DNA of 64,000 bases from Photobacterium sp. GB-56 (GCF_003026105.1 NZ_PYNW01000004.1:248001-312000); one strand, 5' to 3'; counted from the first letter of the stretch, positions 9,552 to 18,858 are shown. Translations and numbers: made by a program. The notes: generated by a model from the letters alone, not told the origin.

Positions 9552-10445
9552 ATGAATCAGACAGATAATCGTAAAGAAGTACTTGAATTTAATAAGCTGC
9601 AAAAGCGTCTACGTCGTAATGTCGGTAACGCCATTATTGACTACAACATGATTGAAGAAAATGATGTTGTGATGGCATGTATCAGTGGCGGCAAGGACTC
9701 ATTTGCGATGCTGGATATCTTATTGAACCTGCAAAAAGCAGCACCGATCAATTTTGAAGTTGTTGCGGTTAACTTAGATCAAAAGCAACCAGGTTTCCCT
9801 GAGCATATTCTGCCAGAGTACTTTTCTAGCTTAAATATCCCATACTATATCGTAGATAAAGACACTTACTCTGTAGTGAAAGAGAAAGTGGAAGAAGGTA
9901 AAACAACGTGTGGTCTTTGCTCTCGTTTGCGCCGTGGTACGCTGTACTCTTTTGCTGAGAAAATTGGTGCAACTAAGATCGCACTAGGACACCACTTAGA
10001 TGATATCGTTGAAACATTATTCTTAAACATGTTCCACGGCTCTCGTTTAAAGGCAATGCCGCCTAAGTTACGTTCTGATGATGGTCGTAATGTTGTTATT
10101 CGTCCATTAAGTTACTGTCGTGAAAAAGATCTAATTAAGTACGCAGAGCATAAAGCCTTCCCAATTATTCCTTGTAACCTGTGTGGCTCTCAAGAAAATC
10201 TACAACGTCAAAGTATTAAAGCGATGTTAATTGATTGGGACAAGAAAACACCAGGTCGCGTAGACGCTATCTTTAAATCTATCCAAAACATCAGTCCAAG
10301 CCAGTTAGCTGATAAAAATCTATTTGATTTTGTTAACTTGCCATTAGATCGTGAAGGTGAGAAGGCTGAGTATGCCTTTACTGAAGCGACGGTTTCTTCA
10401 ACAAACATTGATGAGTCGATGTTTATTGATGTGACTAACGTTTAG
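9552..10445 (+). CDS. ttcA: tRNA 2-thiocytidine(32) synthetase TtcA
   Basis: ATP-dependent, 4Fe-4S-containing enzyme that thiolates cytidine 32 of certain tRNAs. The PP-loop is [11 protein letters not shown] (about residue 50). Two Cys pairs for the cluster are present, CGLC (about 120) and CNLC (about 210), and the segment [18 protein letters not shown] is typical. The ATG at 9552 is chosen over a GTG at 9537 because the alignment with E. coli TtcA begins there and GAGAAG precedes it. Codon use is like its neighbours. Monocistronic. The stop codon sits inside a short perfect palindrome (10431-10449), followed by the terminator. Confidence 0.94.
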   Translation: MNQTDNRKEVLEFNKLQKRLRRNVGNAIIDYNMIEENDVVMACISGGKDSFAMLDILLNLQKAAPINFEVVAVNLDQKQPGFPEHILPEYFSSLNIPYYIVDKDTYSVVKEKVEEGKTTCGLCSRLRRGTLYSFAEKIGATKIALGHHLDDIVETLFLNMFHGSRLKAMPPKLRSDDGRNVVIRPLSYCREKDLIKYAEHKAFPIIPCNLCGSQENLQRQSIKAMLIDWDKKTPGRVDAIFKSIQNISPSQLADKNLFDFVNLPLDREGEKAEYAFTEATVSSTNIDESMFIDVTNV

Positions 10446-10466
10446 TCACTACGTTGTTAAAATAAT

Positions 10467-10512
10467 GGGCTAATAAACTTTGCCAAATGCGACAAAGAAT
10501 TTAGCCCTTTAT
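10467..10512 (+). terminator. Bidirectional terminator between ttcA and the convergent membrane-anchored protein
   Basis: GGGCTAA / TTAGCCC outer stem with an inner CTTTG / CAAAG stem, followed by TTTATTT. On the minus strand it overlaps the stop of the convergent gene. Confidence 0.75.
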
Positions 10513-11267
10513 TTAAGAAGCTCAGAAAACGCCTCACTGTTTCTTTTTACTGCATTATCGTTGTTACTCATCAACTGACTTTTACTGGTTATCCATCCTT
10601 TATTATTCACGGTTCTTAAGTGGTATTCGTCATTATTGTCAGTAATAAACGAACCTTCTGTTAAGTTACTTATTTGTGTAATCTTCCCTATATCTTGGCG
10701 TTGTGTGTTTTGAAGATCCCATGATGTTACCTTGTCACTTATTGTATTTATCTTTGAGACTATTATTTGTTGTTCAGCACCATTTGGCATGGTGAAAACT
10801 AAGCTATCACCAATAGTTAAAATACTGAGTAACTCATCATTTATTTCCACAATACTTTCAATCGGTAGTATTGATATTCCTTGTTCTTGTTTCACTTTGT
10901 CTAGTAAATTGGGGCGGTAAAGCCAGAGATCTTCGCCTGTTAATAGATTAATCGGTGTATCAATTGTTGTCGCTACTTGATGATCATAACTATGAAGTTG
11001 TGGGTTACCTTCTAGATCTTCTTCAGCGACATAAGAAGGATCATCAATGATTATTTCTTCTTCCATACTTAATATTTTAAAATCTTTGGGCGCTTCAGCA
11101 ACCTCATAAAGGTTTTTTGTTAATTGATTCTTATTTATTGTACGTGATGTATCACTTACAATTTCAGGTGTTTTTATTTCGTTAGCTGTTTTGTCGGGTT
11201 TAAAAATAAAGACACAGAGCAACCCAACAATCAGCGCTAAACCAGTATATTGGATCACTCTTTTCAT
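10509..11267 (-). CDS. Membrane-anchored periplasmic protein of unknown function, partner of the upstream secreted protease
   Basis: 252 residues. An N-terminal signal anchor (IQYTGLALIVGLLCVFIF, about 4-21) is followed by a soluble acidic domain. The stretch LTIGDSLVFTMPNGAEQQIIVSKINTISDK ... GSFITDNNDEYHLRTVNNKGWI resembles the propeptide-like beta domain found before some bacterial metalloprotease domains, but there is no protease domain here; this is a tentative resemblance. The ATG at 11267 lies 3 nt after the stop of the protease gene, so the two are translationally linked. The arrangement suggests a chaperone, inhibitor or surface anchor for the protease. No family name can be given with confidence. 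Confidence 0.65.
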   Translation of the reverse strand: MKRVIQYTGLALIVGLLCVFIFKPDKTANEIKTPEIVSDTSRTINKNQLTKNLYEVAEAPKDFKILSMEEEIIIDDPSYVAEEDLEGNPQLHSYDHQVATTIDTPINLLTGEDLWLYRPNLLDKVKQEQGISILPIESIVEINDELLSILTIGDSLVFTMPNGAEQQIIVSKINTISDKVTSWDLQNTQRQDIGKITQISNLTEGSFITDNNDEYHLRTVNNKGWITSKSQLMSNNDNAVKRNSEAFSELLK

Positions 11268-11270
11268 ACA

Positions 11271-13001
11271 TTACTCGGTAATATTTAATTTAATATCAAG
11301 GTGTAAGTCTTTAGTGAACCCACGCTTATGTAAGCCCTTCACGTTAACGGATAAAGATCCAGAATATTCACCAATAGGTAAATCTTTATTGTCATCAGCG
11401 ATAAAGCTCACACGTAACTCACCATAAACAGGGCGCATATAACGACAATAGGCGGCATTGTTCATTATTGTCCACCCACAACCCATATAGCGTTCTCCGC
11501 GCAACATAATAGTTTGTTGTTCTCCGGTTTCTGTATTCGTTACATTTACTTTCAAACGACTATAACCTCGGTTATAGCGACGCCAAACCACACGATTACG
11601 GTTCATTTTATTATCAGATAGATAATATACGCTGCCATAAACATCTTTTTCATAACGAGGAGAAACGTAAGGTGTTGAATCAGTAATGACTCCGTCACTT
11701 GGAAGTGCAGAAGTAATCTCGATATTTGTTGCAACGGTTACTTCATCTGAGTAAGAGCGGTTATAGAGACTTTTTACCATTAAACTAAAATCACCACTGT
11801 AAGTACCGATAGGCAATGTCGGATTATCTGCTTGAATAAATTCTAGTTTAAGTTGACCTAAGTTTGGCGCAGGGTAACACCATGCACTGTTATTAATACG
11901 TCCCCAGCCACAATGTGTTTTACGTTGACCTCGCAACCAGACTTCATGTTCTGTATTGTTTTCTTTTTGGGTTAATGCAACGGAAAATTTGGTCATTTTT
12001 CGTGGATAACGCCAAACAAATCGTTCAGGTCCAGAAACAACATTGTCGCCCTTAACATAATAAACAGAGCCTCGTACACTTTGCTCTAAAGGATCGGTTT
12101 CTATCGGTGCTTCATGGGTTAATAACCATGCAGGTTCCTCAACTGGCGGCTCATCTTCAATATCATCTACGGTTTTTAATACAGGAACGACACCTTTTAA
12201 CCAATCAATATGTAAAGCAATAGGGACGTGACCTGAATACCCATATTGCCAGCCATACCACCATGACGAAATACCGACAGCAACAGGGTGTTCATTACGT
12301 TGTTGCCAAATCGCAGAGCCACTATCACCTGGGCTTGCAAATGCCCATGCGTCTGTATTCTCAATGGCCTGATTTATTAAACAGTCTTGGTAATAATAAC
12401 GAATATGTCCTTCACCATGTCGCTTACCAATATAGCCAAGTTGACCTAATGAACGTGAACCGAAGATACCAAATCCTGTGAAGGTAGTAGGGTTAAGTAG
12501 CAAATCAGTATTTAAATTATTGTCGACAAACGGTTGCTTAATGACATCACCATTTGCATCTAGGGGATCGGAGACTTTCGGGATTTTTGCGACCGCTATG
12601 TCATCACTGCAGCCAGTAAAGGTACGAAAATAGTTAGTAGAAATACCTGCAGCAATAATCGTCCCATCTTGTTGTTTAAACGAGACATATTGACCTGAAT
12701 ATTCTGAAGAATCAGAGCCTGATAAACAGTGTGCAGCCGTTAGTACATAGCTATGAGATTCATCACTCCCAAGCCATGTACCTGAACAATATCCGCTACC
12801 AATCACTAAACCGACGGAGCGAAATTGTTCAACATTCGCATTTTGTTCTAATACGTTACTAACATTATTGACGACACTTGGATCTAAACTTCCTCCTAAT
12901 TCAATGTATTTACTATCGTTAATGCCTAATGAAAAAGCAGAAGCTGAAAACAACAGGGTGAGACAGCATATATAACGACTTAAAAAATGATAACTATTCA
13001 T
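11271..13001 (-). CDS. Secreted trypsin-like serine protease with duplicated C-terminal domain
   Basis: 576 residues. Signal peptide at about 1-24; S1-type protease domain at about 60-270 with the triad His91 (LTAAHC), Asp133 or Asp134 (CSDDIAVAKI) and Ser227 (SPGDSGSAIW). An acidic/Pro linker follows (DDIEDEPPVEEP). Two tandem copies of a domain of about 120 residues come next (309-430 and 455-575), sharing GSVYY, LRG(Q/E)R, CGW...NN(S/A)A.C and LPIG(T/E)YSG. Vibrio proteases VesA/B/C have a similar trypsin-plus-Ig-like layout and are type II secretion substrates; export by that route is inferred. Its downstream partner lies 3 nt away. The repeat domain was not recognised; it could be a binding or adhesion module. 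Confidence 0.85.
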   Translation of the reverse strand: MNSYHFLSRYICCLTLLFSASAFSLGINDSKYIELGGSLDPSVVNNVSNVLEQNANVEQFRSVGLVIGSGYCSGTWLGSDESHSYVLTAAHCLSGSDSSEYSGQYVSFKQQDGTIIAAGISTNYFRTFTGCSDDIAVAKIPKVSDPLDANGDVIKQPFVDNNLNTDLLLNPTTFTGFGIFGSRSLGQLGYIGKRHGEGHIRYYYQDCLINQAIENTDAWAFASPGDSGSAIWQQRNEHPVAVGISSWWYGWQYGYSGHVPIALHIDWLKGVVPVLKTVDDIEDEPPVEEPAWLLTHEAPIETDPLEQSVRGSVYYVKGDNVVSGPERFVWRYPRKMTKFSVALTQKENNTEHEVWLRGQRKTHCGWGRINNSAWCYPAPNLGQLKLEFIQADNPTLPIGTYSGDFSLMVKSLYNRSYSDEVTVATNIEITSALPSDGVITDSTPYVSPRYEKDVYGSVYYLSDNKMNRNRVVWRRYNRGYSRLKVNVTNTETGEQQTIMLRGERYMGCGWTIMNNAAYCRYMRPVYGELRVSFIADDNKDLPIGEYSGSLSVNVKGLHKRGFTKDLHLDIKLNITE

Positions 13002-13167
13002 GACGTTAACCAGCCTAAAACGGTGTGTTTTTAAGAGTAGATTATCAATAAGAAGTCATTTTTATCAAAAATAAGACATTGTCAGTGGCACAACACATAC
13101 CTAACAATATTCTTTGTGTTTTTAAGCTGATAACATGATTGGAAATATTTCGACGATAGAGACATGC

Positions 13168-13467
13168 ATGTTACGCAGTATTTTAATCACAACGAGCCTT
13201 GTATTCATGGTGGGTTGTAGCTCTCATCAAGCACAAGAATTGGGGCTAGGTGGTGGGCAAGTTAATGGCTATGCGCAAAATATGACAAATGCTCAATTGT
13301 GCAGCATTTATTTAAAAGAACGGACGTCAAATCAGACTCGATCAGCTATTGCTTCTGAATGGAGTCGTCGCAAGTTAAGTCGAGCATATTGTAAAGAAAA
13401 AGCCAATGAGTGGTATCTTACCAAATTTGCCAAATGGCTAACGCTACAAGAATCTGAGAAGAAATAA
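13168..13467 (+). CDS. Small outer-membrane-type lipoprotein of unknown function
   Basis: 99 residues from the ATG at 13168 (MLRSILITTSLVFMVGCSS), which gives a proper lipoprotein signal with lipobox MVGC. The frame is open from an ATG at 13135, but that would put extra residues before the signal and has no ribosome site; GAGAC precedes 13168. The mature part has two more Cys residues (AQLCSIYL, SRAYCKEK) in a helical region. Function unknown. Divergent from the protease gene, with a shared bidirectional terminator at its 3' end. Confidence 0.7.
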   Translation: MLRSILITTSLVFMVGCSSHQAQELGLGGGQVNGYAQNMTNAQLCSIYLKERTSNQTRSAIASEWSRRKLSRAYCKEKANEWYLTKFAKWLTLQESEKK

Positions 13468-13482
13468 ATCGCATTCTATAAG

Positions 13483-13508
13483 AGAAAGGCCTCAATAGAG
13501 GCCTTTCT
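13483..13508 (+). terminator. Bidirectional terminator between the lipoprotein gene and uspE
   Basis: Perfect stem AGAAAGGCCTC / GAGGCCTTTCT around AATA, with short T-rich flanks on both strands. Confidence 0.85.
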
Positions 13509-13511
13509 TAC

Positions 13512-14453
13512 TTAATCGATATTAGGTGCTAATGGACTAACGTACCCATCAGGTTTTAAAGCTAATAAATCACAATTTAAACTATCAATCGTATTTTCAG
13601 CGGTATTTCCTATAAAGACAGCCGATAATCCAGTCCGACCTGTTGTTCCTAATATAACAAGTTCTGCTTTTATATCTTCAGCAACTTGAGGAATAATATC
13701 TTCAGGTAAACCTTCAAGCACATGAGTTTGCTCTTCACTAATTCCATATTTTTGACGGAGTGCTTTCATCGTCGTTAGGTGATACCCACGTACAGCATCG
13801 GTATAACTAGCAGGATCAAATTCAGGTAATTCAATCGTAATATTTACCGGTGTTGCAGGGTAAGCATTAACTAAATTAACTTCGGCATTAGCGATAGAAG
13901 CAAACGCAAATGATTCTTTGACGATTTTTTCGTTAAGCTCCTCGTGAGTTTCATCATCGGTAGAGATATTGACGCAACCTAATACTTTGCCGTGCTCAGG
14001 CCAGTTATTACCTTTAACTAAAAGTACAGGAATAGGGCATTTACGAAGCAGATGCCAATCTGTTGGTGTGAAAATCACAGAGCCTAAACGATCATGTTCA
14101 TGAGTGGCTTTGATAAGTAAATCAATGTCTTGGCTATATACATCAGCAATGATGGCCTCATAAGGACGATTATGCCAAACCACTTTAATTTCTATATCAA
14201 CGTCTTTTTCTAAGTAAGGCTGAATGATTTCCTTTAACCACTCTTCTCGCTGCATTACCACACCGCGACGCATAGCATCACGTTCGTCTGATGATAACAT
14301 TGACGTCATTTCATAAGAGAAATCATAAATAGCTAAGAAAATAATAATTTTTACATCTTTGCTCATTTTAGCAAGATGAACAGCGCGCGAGATCGCTGGT
14401 TGTTGTTCTTTTTCAGGATCTGCGACGACTAATATATTTTTATACTTTTGCAT
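13512..14453 (-). CDS. uspE: Universal stress protein UspE
   Basis: 313 residues made of two tandem Usp domains (about 1-145 and 155-305). The second ends with the ATP-type motif ILGTTGRTGLSAVFIGNTAENTI. E. coli UspE is a double-domain stress protein linked to motility, adhesion and oxidative-stress survival. The ATG at 14453 (MQKYKNILVV) is chosen over an upstream one at 14483 because AAAGGAGG lies directly before it. The fnr-uspE adjacency is a conserved gammaproteobacterial pair. Here 271 bp with a terminator separate them, so uspE should have its own promoter; none was pinned down. Confidence 0.93.
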   Translation of the reverse strand: MQKYKNILVVADPEKEQQPAISRAVHLAKMSKDVKIIIFLAIYDFSYEMTSMLSSDERDAMRRGVVMQREEWLKEIIQPYLEKDVDIEIKVVWHNRPYEAIIADVYSQDIDLLIKATHEHDRLGSVIFTPTDWHLLRKCPIPVLLVKGNNWPEHGKVLGCVNISTDDETHEELNEKIVKESFAFASIANAEVNLVNAYPATPVNITIELPEFDPASYTDAVRGYHLTTMKALRQKYGISEEQTHVLEGLPEDIIPQVAEDIKAELVILGTTGRTGLSAVFIGNTAENTIDSLNCDLLALKPDGYVSPLAPNID

Positions 14454-14671
14454 AATGCCTCCTTTACACAACTGTGTAGGCAATCTCTTGATAAGTTGAA
14501 TTTAAAACAGGTATAACAACGGCTATGTACTTAGATATCAAAAGATTAAATAAATCCTTATAAATACTGTAACCTAGAATAGAAAGATATGGGAACGATA
14601 ATAGAGAAAATTATGTAAACTTTGATACGCTGGACAAATAAATATAAGAAATAGCGGATTAGCGAAATAAA

Positions 14672-14695
14672 AAAGCACCGTATAAACGATGCTTT
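14672..14695 (-). terminator. fnr terminator
   Basis: On the minus strand: stem AAAGCATCG / CGGTGCTTT (with G-T pairing), followed by six or more T residues. Confidence 0.8.
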
Positions 14696-14724
14696 AAAAT
14701 TTAAAAAGGATAGGGCTAAAACGA

Positions 14725-15489
14725 TTATTGTGGAGGTAATGTGTTACTTTTAGCCACACCAGCAAGACGAGCTAACTCATCGTGATCAATAATTGTAATG
14801 TATTTACCTTTTACACTTAACATCTCAGATTTCTGGAAACGCCCTAATAAACGACTGATAGTCTCAACCGTTAAGCCTAAGTAGTTACCAATATCACCGC
14901 GTGTCATTGTTAAACGGAATTCACGTGGAGAAAAACCGCGCTGAGAAAAACGTAGTGATAAGTTATATAAGAAAGCGGCAAGACGTTCTTCAGCATTCTT
15001 TTTAGAAAGCAGCAAGATCATTTCCTGATCGCCTTTAATCTCATTGCTCATTAAGCGCATGATTTGTTGACGAAGCTTTGGCATTTTACCAGAAAGATCA
15101 TCAAGGATTTCAAATGGGATTTCACACACCATTGATGTTTCAAGTGATTGAGCAAAACTTGGATGCTGCATTTCATTGATCGCATCAAAACCTACTAAAT
15201 CACCTGCAAGATGGAAGGCAGTAATTTGCTCGTCACCTTGTTCGGTAATGGTGTAGCTCTTAATGGTGCCAGAACGAATAGCATATAACGATTTTAGTTC
15301 GTCACCTGCTTTAAATAGCTCCTGACCTTTTTGGATCGGTTTTTTTCGTTCTATGATTTGATCCAGTTGGTCTAGCTCAGACTCATTCAGCGTGAAAGGA
15401 ATGCATAACTGACTAATACTGCAATCTTGGCAGTGAATTGCACACCCACCTGATTGGATACGTTTTGTTGTAAGCTTGTCTGAAATCAT
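14725..15489 (-). CDS. fnr: Oxygen-sensing transcription factor FNR
   Basis: 254 residues, CRP/FNR family. The cluster ligands match E. coli FNR in position: Cys20, Cys23 and Cys29 in [14 protein letters not shown], plus the later Cys near 122 (SMVCEIPF). A C-terminal helix-turn-helix carries the recognition segment [13 protein letters not shown] (E..SR reads TTGAT half-sites). With oxygen the 4Fe-4S cluster is lost and the dimer falls apart; without oxygen it switches genes for anaerobic respiration. A near-perfect FNR box sits 18 nt before the start codon, consistent with negative autoregulation. Neighbours uspE and the ccoI group are the usual ones. Confidence 0.97.
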   Translation of the reverse strand: MISDKLTTKRIQSGGCAIHCQDCSISQLCIPFTLNESELDQLDQIIERKKPIQKGQELFKAGDELKSLYAIRSGTIKSYTITEQGDEQITAFHLAGDLVGFDAINEMQHPSFAQSLETSMVCEIPFEILDDLSGKMPKLRQQIMRLMSNEIKGDQEMILLLSKKNAEERLAAFLYNLSLRFSQRGFSPREFRLTMTRGDIGNYLGLTVETISRLLGRFQKSEMLSVKGKYITIIDHDELARLAGVAKSNTLPPQ

Positions 15490-15506
15490 ATGCCTGTCTA
15501 ACCAAT

Positions 15507-15520
15507 TTGATGTAGGTCAA
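15507..15520 (-). promoter_or_regulatory. FNR box upstream of fnr
   Basis: Reads TTGACCTACATCAA on the minus strand, against the consensus TTGATnnnnATCAA (one mismatch). Its place 18 nt before the ATG would overlap or follow the transcription start, so it fits repression of fnr by FNR, as known in E. coli. Confidence 0.8.
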
Positions 15521-15563
15521 TATTTTAACATATTATGAAGCATTATTACGAGTAATAAAAAGG

Positions 15564-16247
15564 TCACAATATTTGTTTGATTGCTATATAACCAGTTTGA
15601 ATGCCATAAACCATTAATAATAATGCACTAACACGCCTAAAATAGAGGTTCTTTAGACATATTTTTAACTGTGTCGCAAAACCGCCAACCGCTAACATTG
15701 CAGGTAATGTACCTAACCCGAAAGCAAGCATTACTATTGCACCATTTAGAGCACTTCCAGAAACAGCTGCCCATGTTAAAGTTGAATAAACTAAACCGCA
15801 AGGTAGCCAGCCCCAGAGAAAACCAAATGGCAAAGCTTTTATCGGTGATTTAAGGGGAAGAAATGATGAGGCTAGTGGTGAGATATATCGCCATACCACT
15901 TGCCCAACACGTTCAATTTTGTTTAACCCAAACCACCATTGGCCAATATATAACGCTAAAATAATCATCATAATTGCTGCTAAAAAGCGCATGAATATCA
16001 ATGGGCTATTAGATCCATTAATGGTAGCAATACTCGCAAGCATTGCGCCTATAATTGCCCCCGCAACTGTATAAGCGACTAATCTTCCAAAATTATAATT
16101 TAATAGATAAATCCAACGTTTACTGTTTTTTGTGTTTTCTGGCATACCGATTGTGATCGCAGCAGCAACACCACCACACATACCAATGCAATGGCCAGCG
16201 CCCATTAAGCCGATTAAAAAGGCAGCATAAAAATCTAAATTAACCAT
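15564..16247 (-). CDS. SafE/DsbD-like membrane protein of the cbb3-oxidase assembly cluster
   Basis: 227 residues, six to seven membrane segments, starting with DFYAAFLIGLMGAGHCIGMCGGVAAA, whose GHCxGMCGG motif is typical of the 'sulfite exporter TauE/SafE family' proteins (DsbD/UreH-like fold) found beside ccoIS. The two Cys residues in that motif could bind copper or carry thiols. In relatives it is encoded with CcoG, CcoH, CcoI and CcoS and thought to help copper delivery to haem-copper oxidase. Overlaps the 3' end of ccoS by 8 nt, so it is translationally coupled to it. Confidence 0.85.
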   Translation of the reverse strand: MVNLDFYAAFLIGLMGAGHCIGMCGGVAAAITIGMPENTKNSKRWIYLLNYNFGRLVAYTVAGAIIGAMLASIATINGSNSPLIFMRFLAAIMMIILALYIGQWWFGLNKIERVGQVVWRYISPLASSFLPLKSPIKALPFGFLWGWLPCGLVYSTLTWAAVSGSALNGAIVMLAFGLGTLPAMLAVGGFATQLKICLKNLYFRRVSALLLMVYGIQTGYIAIKQIL

Positions 16248-16461
16248 TATTGCTATCTTGATCGTTACTTGGCTTTTTTTCTATTAATTCAGAATTGGAA
16301 ACTGTGTTTTTATGTTTAGTATCATCTTCGTCGAACAAAATATCATATCCACGACGCTCTAAATCATCAAATTGCTCACTTTTCACTGCCCATAAAAATA
16401 TACCGATAGCAATACAGACAAAAACAATAGCGATAGGTATTAATATGTAAAGACTTTCCAT
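16240..16461 (-). CDS. ccoS: Cytochrome cbb3 oxidase maturation protein CcoS
   Basis: 73 residues: one N-terminal membrane segment (LYILIPIAIVFVCIAIGIFLWAV), then the typical SEQFDDLERRGYDILFDEDD motif. CcoS is needed for cofactor insertion into cbb3-type oxidase in Rhodobacter. The start ATG at 16461 directly follows the ccoI stop, and the 3' end overlaps the SafE-like gene. With no ccoNOQP genes in this locus its substrate must be elsewhere or gone. Confidence 0.92.
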   Translation of the reverse strand: MESLYILIPIAIVFVCIAIGIFLWAVKSEQFDDLERRGYDILFDEDDTKHKNTVSNSELIEKKPSNDQDSNNG

Positions 16462-18858
16462 TTATTTTAATAACCTTAAAGAATTTGATACAACAATGAT
16501 CGAGCTTGCTGACATACCGACAACGGCAAAATAGGGCGCCACCAGTCCTGAAATAGCCAGAGGTAGGATTATCAAGTTATAGCCAAGCGCCCAAGATAAA
16601 TTTTCTCGAATAATTTTTCGAGTTTTCAATGCTAAAGTACGGGCTTCTAAGATACGTTCTAATTTATCGCCAACTAGTACCATATCTGCTGAAGATTTAG
16701 CTATATCTGTTCCACCACCCATAGCAACAGAAAGGTGAGCGCCTGCGAGAACAGGGGCGTCATTGACACCATCACCTATCATTAATACTACGTCATCTGC
16801 TAATAATTCGTTCAAATACGCCAACTTTCCTTGTGGTGTTTGGTTAGCTATAACCTCATCAATATTCAGTTGTTTAGCAACGTTATTGGCATGAACAGTA
16901 TTATCACCCGTTAACATTGTTACGTTAATACCATGTTGCTGACATTGTTTAACTAAAAGAGCGCTTTCTTGACGGATTGGGTCGTCTAATTTAAATGCTG
17001 CAATAGGTTGCTGATTGCAAGTTAACCATACCGAGAATTCATTACTATTTTTAAACGATTGATTATTTTCAATATCAAGAGCAAAACTATATTTACCAAT
17101 GCGCCACTCATCACCATTCAGCGTTGCTTTCAAACCACAACCAATCACATTCTCGACCTTATCAAAAAGTACGCTTTGTAGGCGATATTGGCTAAAAGCT
17201 TGAGCAATAGGGTGATTGGCGAAACGCTCTAATTCAGCAGCAATCATCAACGTTTTGTCTTGTTCTATGTTTCCGAATGTACGCGTTTCAACTAAGCGAA
17301 TGTTACCTTCAGTTAAGGTGCCTGTTTTGTCTAATACCAGTCGATTAACGTTACATAGCGTTTCTAATACATGCCCTTGACGAAGCAATATCCCTAATTT
17401 ACTAAGTGTAGACGTTGAACAGGTAATAGCCGTTGGTGTGGCTAATGATAGGGCACACGGACAGGTGGCAACTAAGACTGCTAATGTGATCCATAATGCA
17501 TCATCAGGTTGATTTTGATGCCAATAATACCAAGTGCTAGCTGCGATAATCAGTATTGCAGCAACAAAATAGCGAGCTACATTATCGGCTAACTCTGCCA
17601 CTTTAGGTTTTGAGAGTTGAGCTTCATCTTGCAAGCGTACGATATTAGAAATAAGTGAGTCATTTCTATTGACTGTAACTGTCATTGTGACATTGGCATC
17701 ACCGTTAATCGTCCCTGCAAACACCTTATCTCCAATCGCGCGAGTGACAGGCACTGACTCTCCCGTTAACATGGATTCATTAACGGTTGTTAATCCTTTA
17801 TTTATTTCACCATCTGCAGGGAAATGCTCCCCTGGCAATATAGTGACAACGTCACCTGTTTTAAGCGTTTTTGCTGCAACTTGTTCACCATTAGCAAGCG
17901 TAGCCATATTTGGTATGAGTTTTAACAAATTTGCACTGGCGGCCGCTGCTTGTCGACGGGCACGCATTTCTAAGAATCGACCCAATAGTAAAAAGAACGT
18001 AAACATTGAAATGGATTCAAAGAATACTTCGCCTTTATCCATAACAGTTGCGTATAAACTTGCACCGTAAGCAAACAATAAAGCGATTGAAACAGGCACA
18101 TCCATCCCTAATGTGAAGGCTTTTAGGCTTCTCCATGCATTAATATAAAAAGGGAGTGCTGAGTAGAGTAAAACGGGGGTGGCAAAAATTAGGCTTACCC
18201 AACGGAGGTAGTTTTTAAATTCAGTATCTAGATCGCCAAAGACTTCAAAATAGAGCGCAAATGCAAGCATCATCACCTGCATGGTAGCAATGCCCGCAAT
18301 ACCTAGCTTATACAAATATTGCTTCATTATGTTGTGGTATTGTAGCTCTTGAGCATCAGCTTCAAAGGGTGATGCTTGATAGCCAATATTATGGATAACC
18401 GTTAATAAATGGCTGAGTTGTACTTTTTCAGTATCCCAAACGAGCAATGCACGATTGGTCGTAGTATTTACACGAATGGAAATAACACCATCTTCGCGTA
18501 CTAATTGCTTTTCAATTAACCATGCGCAAGCAGCACAAGAGACACCTTCAACAGAAAGGGACACCTCACTGAAATTTTGATCTGTCGTTCGTACGAAATC
18601 TTGCTGAATATCTGCGTGATCATAAAGGGAGAGAGACTTAAACTGTTCGGGGACTAAATCGGCTTTTTCGGCAGGCTCAGTTCGGTACTCGTAATACGAA
18701 GTAAGGCCACTTTTAACAATCGTTGTTGCAACGGCTTCACAGCCAGGACAACACATAGATCGAAGTTGGCCTAATATTTCGACTTCAAATTGGCAACCAC
18801 TAGGAACAGGATCACCGCAGTGGTAGCACTCATCATGAACATGTTTTTCTATTGTCAT
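16462..18858 (-). CDS. ccoI: Copper-exporting P1B-type ATPase CcoI (FixI)
   Basis: 798 residues. An N-terminal Cys-rich segment (CYHCGDPVPSGC ... CCPGCEAVA, about 11-45) precedes a heavy-metal-associated domain with GVSCAAC (about 104-110) and eight membrane helices including the metal site CPC (ATCPCALSL). It also has the phosphatase loop TGESVP, the phosphorylated Asp in DKTGTLTEG, the HP motif in NHPIAQ and the hinge GDGVNDAPVL. Such ATPases load copper into the periplasm for cbb3 oxidase assembly (the CopA2/FixI branch). ATG 18858 overlaps the TGA of the upstream ccoH remnant as ATGA. The gene itself looks intact and carries a matS site at 17843. Confidence 0.95.
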   Translation of the reverse strand: MTIEKHVHDECYHCGDPVPSGCQFEVEILGQLRSMCCPGCEAVATTIVKSGLTSYYEYRTEPAEKADLVPEQFKSLSLYDHADIQQDFVRTTDQNFSEVSLSVEGVSCAACAWLIEKQLVREDGVISIRVNTTTNRALLVWDTEKVQLSHLLTVIHNIGYQASPFEADAQELQYHNIMKQYLYKLGIAGIATMQVMMLAFALYFEVFGDLDTEFKNYLRWVSLIFATPVLLYSALPFYINAWRSLKAFTLGMDVPVSIALLFAYGASLYATVMDKGEVFFESISMFTFFLLLGRFLEMRARRQAAAASANLLKLIPNMATLANGEQVAAKTLKTGDVVTILPGEHFPADGEINKGLTTVNESMLTGESVPVTRAIGDKVFAGTINGDANVTMTVTVNRNDSLISNIVRLQDEAQLSKPKVAELADNVARYFVAAILIIAASTWYYWHQNQPDDALWITLAVLVATCPCALSLATPTAITCSTSTLSKLGILLRQGHVLETLCNVNRLVLDKTGTLTEGNIRLVETRTFGNIEQDKTLMIAAELERFANHPIAQAFSQYRLQSVLFDKVENVIGCGLKATLNGDEWRIGKYSFALDIENNQSFKNSNEFSVWLTCNQQPIAAFKLDDPIRQESALLVKQCQQHGINVTMLTGDNTVHANNVAKQLNIDEVIANQTPQGKLAYLNELLADDVVLMIGDGVNDAPVLAGAHLSVAMGGGTDIAKSSADMVLVGDKLERILEARTLALKTRKIIRENLSWALGYNLIILPLAISGLVAPYFAVVGMSASSIIVVSNSLRLLK
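17843..17855. other. matS: matS site (MatP-binding palindrome), perfect consensus
   Basis: GTGACAACGTCAC fits GTGACRNYGTCAC at all defined positions. Second perfect site in this window, 8.7 kb from the one in dacA and 6.3 kb from dif. Confidence 0.85.

Noticed and set aside
17669..18070. 133-residue plus-strand frame inside ccoI
   Set aside because: Exact antisense of the ATPase core; no start signals.
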